From positions 1-8,403 of the forward strand of contig PMDX01000068.1 in assembly GCA_003154635.1 (NCBI GenBank): a stretch of 8,403 nucleotides of DNA. Direction: 5' to 3'. Source of the stretch: Actinomycetota bacterium. Its GTDB lineage: Bacteria; Actinomycetota; Geothermincolia; Fen-727; Anoxymicrobiaceae. The notes under the pieces were generated by a model. The model was not told where the DNA came from and made no database searches. It saw only the letters and a list, made by a program, of their open reading frames with translations. The translations under genes and the position numbers were made by a program. Shown here piece after piece: positions 5,312-8,403 of this stretch. The stretch's first letter is position 1; every line of letters starts with the position of its first letter.

Positions 5312-7188
5312 TGTTTCTCACTCCCAACTATCTTTGACGCTTCGTATACCGCCCTCGCCGCGTTCTTCGGCAGACCTGGTACCGCCTCCAGGTCTTCCAG
5401 CGAGGCCTCCATCACCTTGCGCGGTGAACCAAAATGCTTTATCAGTACCTTCTTCCTGCCTGGCCCTATGCCTGTTACGCCGTCGAGCCATGAGTTCGCG
5501 GTCGTTCTCTCCATCAGGCGCCTGTTGTAAGAAACGGCGACGCGATGCGCCTCGTCGCGTATCCTCTGGAGAAGAAACAAGGCCTCTGAGTCGCGTGGGA
5601 GCACCACGGACTCTCGCCTTCCTGGCCTGTACACTTCCTCGAGCCTCTTGGCCAGCGCTGCGGTCTCAATAGCATCGATCCCAAGGACACTGAGCACGTC
5701 TTTCGCTGCGCCGAGCTGGCCCTTGCCGCCATCGAGCAGCAAAAGGTCGGGCTTCTTCGCCCATCCGCGCGCGCCCACTTTCTCTTCGGTGGGCTTCTCG
5801 CTCTCGCGCAGGTATCTCTTGAACCTCCGGTACAGCACCTCTCGCATCATCCCGACGTCGTCCACGCCCGGCGTGAACTTGATCGAGAACTTGCGGTAAT
5901 CCCTGCGCGCGGGATATCCATCCTGGAAGACAACCATCGAACCTACGGAGGCGGCACCGCCCATCGTCGATATGTCGTAGCACTCTATGCGAAGGGGGAA
6001 TTGCTCGAGAGCAAGGCTCCTTGCAAGCTCGGCAATCGCCGCTTCGACCCGCCCCTTGTCCCTCGCCCTCTCCAGCTTTGCTCCCTCGAGCGCTAGCCGG
6101 GCGTTCGCAGTCGCAAGCGTGAGCTCGTGCTTCTTTCGCCCCTTCCTTGGGACGCGGATCTCGACATGGGCACCCTTCTGTGCGCTCAACCAATCAGACA
6201 GGCCTTCCTCTTCCTCGTCAGGTATCGAGGACACCAGAACCAACTCCGGGACCGAGCCGGCCTGGTCGTAGTAACGCTTTATGAACTCGGCCACCAGTTC
6301 CGCTTCACCGAGCTCATCTGAAAGCTCGGTGAAAAAACACAGGTTTCCCAAGTGGAAACCACCGCGGTTCTGCGCCAGGGAGAAGCTCGCTCGCGCATTG
6401 TCGCTGCTGACGCCGATTACGTCGTAATCCGCGGTCGAGCTGGAAAGCGCCCTGTGGTTCCTCAGGACCTGTTTGGCGGATTCGATCTGGTTCCTGATGC
6501 GAGCTGCCTCCTCGAACTCCTGGTCCCTCGCTGCCGCGCGCATTCGGACGTCGAGCTCGCCCAACACCTCCGAGTGTCGTCCTTCCAGGAAGTCACAAAA
6601 CTGCTTTACATGCCGCTTGTATTCCTCAGGATCCACGTTTCCGAGGCACGGCCCCAGACACATGTGCATCTCGTGATAGAGACAAGGAGAGTGGCCCTTC
6701 CCCTTTTGTCCGGGCACCTTCCCGGTACACTGTCTGAGCGGAAACACCTTGTGAAGCAGACGTATCGTGTTTCTCGCGGCCCTGGCGTTGACGTAGGGGC
6801 CGTAATATTTCACCCCGCGGATCCTCTTGCCCCTCATCAACGATATGCGTGGGAATTCATCGGAGACGGTCACGGCGATGTAGGGGTACGACTTATCGTC
6901 GCGGAGGATCACGTTAAATCGCGGTTTGTGCCTCTTTATCAGTGTGGCTTCGAGGATGAGGGCGTCCACCTCGGTGTTGCAGACAGTCACCTGGAGATCC
7001 GCGATCTCGTGCCTGAGCGCAGCGCCCTTGTAGTCTCCCGCCGACGGGGCCTGGAAGTAGGACCGCACCCTGTTGCGGAGCGCCTTCGCCTTTCCTACGT
7101 ATATCACGTTGTCCGATTCGTCGCGGAATATGTAAACCCCGGGCTCGGCGGGTAGCGTTTCGAGCTTTGATTTGAGCCCTGCCTTCAT
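5308..7188 (-). CDS. uvrC: UvrABC system protein C (excision nuclease subunit)
   Basis: Makes both the 3' and 5' incisions around a lesion after UvrA/UvrB have loaded. The product is 626 residues, full length. The GIY-YIG nuclease domain for the 3' cut spans about 14-95 (PGVYIF at 16-21, IYVGKAKALRNRV at 29-41). A cysteine set, Cys154, Cys169, Cys177 and Cys181, matches the four cysteines reported to hold an Fe-S cluster in E. coli UvrC. The UVR motif that contacts UvrB is at about 210-243. The RNase H-like domain for the 5' cut has Asp405 (CYDIS), the Asp443-Asp444 pair (FTPGVDDVG), Asp486 (LLLLDGGKGQ) and His548 (RDEAHRVA). Two helix-hairpin-helix motifs close the protein (GVTGIGPGRKKVL at 570-582 and EAVPGLPKNAARAV at 601-614). 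The ATG at 7188 overlaps the uvrA stop and has AAGGA just upstream; the stop overlaps the ogt start. All catalytic elements are intact. Confidence 0.99.
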   Translation of the reverse strand: MKAGLKSKLETLPAEPGVYIFRDESDNVIYVGKAKALRNRVRSYFQAPSAGDYKGAALRHEIADLQVTVCNTEVDALILEATLIKRHKPRFNVILRDDKSYPYIAVTVSDEFPRISLMRGKRIRGVKYYGPYVNARAARNTIRLLHKVFPLRQCTGKVPGQKGKGHSPCLYHEMHMCLGPCLGNVDPEEYKRHVKQFCDFLEGRHSEVLGELDVRMRAAARDQEFEEAARIRNQIESAKQVLRNHRALSSSTADYDVIGVSSDNARASFSLAQNRGGFHLGNLCFFTELSDELGEAELVAEFIKRYYDQAGSVPELVLVSSIPDEEEEGLSDWLSAQKGAHVEIRVPRKGRKKHELTLATANARLALEGAKLERARDKGRVEAAIAELARSLALEQFPLRIECYDISTMGGAASVGSMVVFQDGYPARRDYRKFSIKFTPGVDDVGMMREVLYRRFKRYLRESEKPTEEKVGARGWAKKPDLLLLDGGKGQLGAAKDVLSVLGIDAIETAALAKRLEEVYRPGRRESVVLPRDSEALFLLQRIRDEAHRVAVSYNRRLMERTTANSWLDGVTGIGPGRKKVLIKHFGSPRKVMEASLEDLEAVPGLPKNAARAVYEASKIVGSEKQ

Positions 7189-8403
7189 CTCTTCCTTGCC
7201 TTGGTGATGGGGTGGCCCGCAAGCACTTCCTTCAGGTACTTGCCCGTGTAGGATTTCCTTGATGCGGCAACCTGTTCAGGCGTTCCAGAGGCAACCAGCT
7301 CGCCGCCTCTGTCTCCGCCCTCGGGCCCAAGATCGATGAGGTAGTCCGCCACCTTGACGACATCCATGTTGTGCTCTACCACGACAACGGTATTGCCACC
7401 TTCTACCAGGCGGTCCAGCACCTCGATGAGCTTGCTTATGTCGTCGAAGTGAAGCCCCGTCGTAGGCTCGTCGAGCAGGTATAGCGTCCGACCGGTCGGT
7501 CTCTTCCCGAGCTCCCTGGCGAGTTTGATCCTCTGCGCCTCGCCACCGGACAGGGTGGGGGCGGGCTGCCCCAGCCTGACGTACCCGAGACCGACGTCCG
7601 ACAGTATCTGAAGCTGCCGATGTATCGTGGGGATGTTCTCAAACAAGGGCAGCGCTTCCTCGACGGTCATCTCCAGGACCTGGTGGATGTTCTTGCCCTT
7701 GTAAGTAACCTCCAGGGTCTCGCGGTTGAACCTCTTTCCCTTGCAGACTTCACAGGCTATGTAGACGTCGGGAAGGAAATGCATCTCGATCTTCACCATG
7801 CCCTCTCCCTTGCACGCCTCGCAGCGACCACCCGTGACGTTGAAGCTGAAACGCCCGGGCTTGTATCCCCGCACCTTCGCCTGCGGTGTGCTCGCAAAGA
7901 GCGTCCTTACTCCATCAAACACCTTTGTGTACGTGGCCGGGTTGGAGCGAGGCGTCCTCCCGATCGGAGATTGGTCGATATTGACCACCTTGTCGATCTC
8001 GTCGACGTGTTCGATGCCCACGTGTCGGCCCGGAGGCGTCCGGCTGGAAGACAGCCGCCTGCGCAGACCCCTGTACAGTATATCGTTGACAAGCGTGCTT
8101 TTTCCGGAACCGCTCACCCCGGTAACGCAAGTGAACACACCGAGGGGGAAAGTCACGTCGATATCCTTCAGGTTATGCTCGGCGGCGCCGCGAACTACGA
8201 GGGAGCGATCGTTGAGCGGCCTCCTGTGCGGAGGAACGGGTATCTGCTTCTGTCCGGAGAGGTAGCGGCCGGTGATCGAACGCTTGCTCTCGATGACGTC
8301 GTCGATGGTCCCGGTAGCCACTACGTGCCCCCCGTGGATGCCGGCCCCAGGGCCGATATCCACGAGGTAATCGGCTGCTCGCATCGTGTCCTCGTCGTGC
8401 TCG
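7185..8403 (-). CDS. uvrA: UvrABC system protein A, C-terminal part (5' end beyond window)
   Basis: Damage-recognition ATPase of nucleotide excision repair, a dimeric ABC-type protein that hands lesions to UvrB. About 405 C-terminal codons are present; the frame stays open to the edge, so more than half of a protein of about 940 residues is missing. The visible part starts in the first ATPase module's switch region (EHDEDTMRAADYLVDIGPGAGIHGG). It then contains the complete second ATPase module. Numbering from the ATG at 8384, Walker A is GVSGSGKST (89-97), the zinc module is CEAC...CEVC (188-191 and 211-214, within a Cys-X2-Cys-X19-Cys-X2-Cys array), the ABC signature is LSGGEAQRIKLAREL (278-292), Walker B is LYLLDEPTTGLH (301-312), and the H-loop is VVVEHNMD. 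The ATG at 8384 is internal, not the start. The stop overlaps the uvrC ATG (ATGA), indicating co-translation. Whether uvrB lies upstream cannot be seen. Confidence 0.98.
   Translation of the reverse strand, partial: EHDEDTMRAADYLVDIGPGAGIHGGHVVATGTIDDVIESKRSITGRYLSGQKQIPVPPHRRPLNDRSLVVRGAAEHNLKDIDVTFPLGVFTCVTGVSGSGKSTLVNDILYRGLRRRLSSSRTPPGRHVGIEHVDEIDKVVNIDQSPIGRTPRSNPATYTKVFDGVRTLFASTPQAKVRGYKPGRFSFNVTGGRCEACKGEGMVKIEMHFLPDVYIACEVCKGKRFNRETLEVTYKGKNIHQVLEMTVEEALPLFENIPTIHRQLQILSDVGLGYVRLGQPAPTLSGGEAQRIKLARELGKRPTGRTLYLLDEPTTGLHFDDISKLIEVLDRLVEGGNTVVVVEHNMDVVKVADYLIDLGPEGGDRGGELVASGTPEQVAASRKSYTGKYLKEVLAGHPITKARKR

Noticed and set aside
6352..7155. 267-codon plus-strand ORF antisense to uvrC
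   Set aside because: Reverse shadow of the GIY-YIG and cysteine region of uvrC. It resembles no protein family I know.
4640..8403. SOS (LexA) box or other damage operator for the repair genes
   Set aside because: I found no GAAC-N4-GTTC type site near uvrC, ogt or rapZ. The promoter of the uvr unit probably lies upstream of this window.

Overview
This window is a compact, ordinary-looking stretch of bacterial chromosome in which every supportable gene lies on the minus strand. Read in transcription order (high to low coordinates), it holds the 3' part of uvrA, then uvrC, an O6-alkylguanine-DNA alkyltransferase gene (ogt/MGMT type), a short 132-base spacer, rapZ, whiA, a 105-base promoter-bearing spacer, gap, pgk and the 5' part of tpiA. 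No RNA genes, mobile elements, CRISPR arrays or phage-like genes are visible, and no spacer exceeds about 135 bases.

The organism is most likely a Gram-positive bacterium of actinobacterial affinity. WhiA is essentially a Gram-positive protein, and the order uvrC - rapZ - (yvcK) - whiA - gap - pgk - tpiA is the classic actinobacterial arrangement. The base composition is moderately GC-rich rather than streptomycete-like. The direct uvrA-uvrC linkage and the inserted ogt differ from well-studied mycobacteria and streptomycetes. This suggests a less studied or deep-branching lineage, but that placement is inference.

Region by region: (1) about 8403 to 4784 is a DNA-repair block. uvrA, uvrC and ogt are joined by two ATGA four-base overlaps, so they should be co-translated. 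UvrA recognises damage, UvrC makes the dual incision, and the alkyltransferase directly reverses O6-alkylguanine; uvrB is not in the window. (2) 4783 to 2856 holds rapZ and whiA, again joined by an ATGA overlap. The gene that usually sits between them (yvcK/cuvA) is absent. (3) 2855 to 1 is the lower-glycolysis block gap-pgk-tpiA. It is preceded by a perfect extended -10 promoter (TGGTATAAT), has a strong Shine-Dalgarno before gap, and has two 21-base intergenic spacers.

I do not see a previously undescribed system here. The points most worth checking are the missing yvcK, the ogt coupled behind uvrA-uvrC, the spacer between ogt and rapZ (possible 40-codon ORF, a small inverted repeat), and a mixed cofactor-pocket signature in the glyceraldehyde-3-phosphate dehydrogenase.
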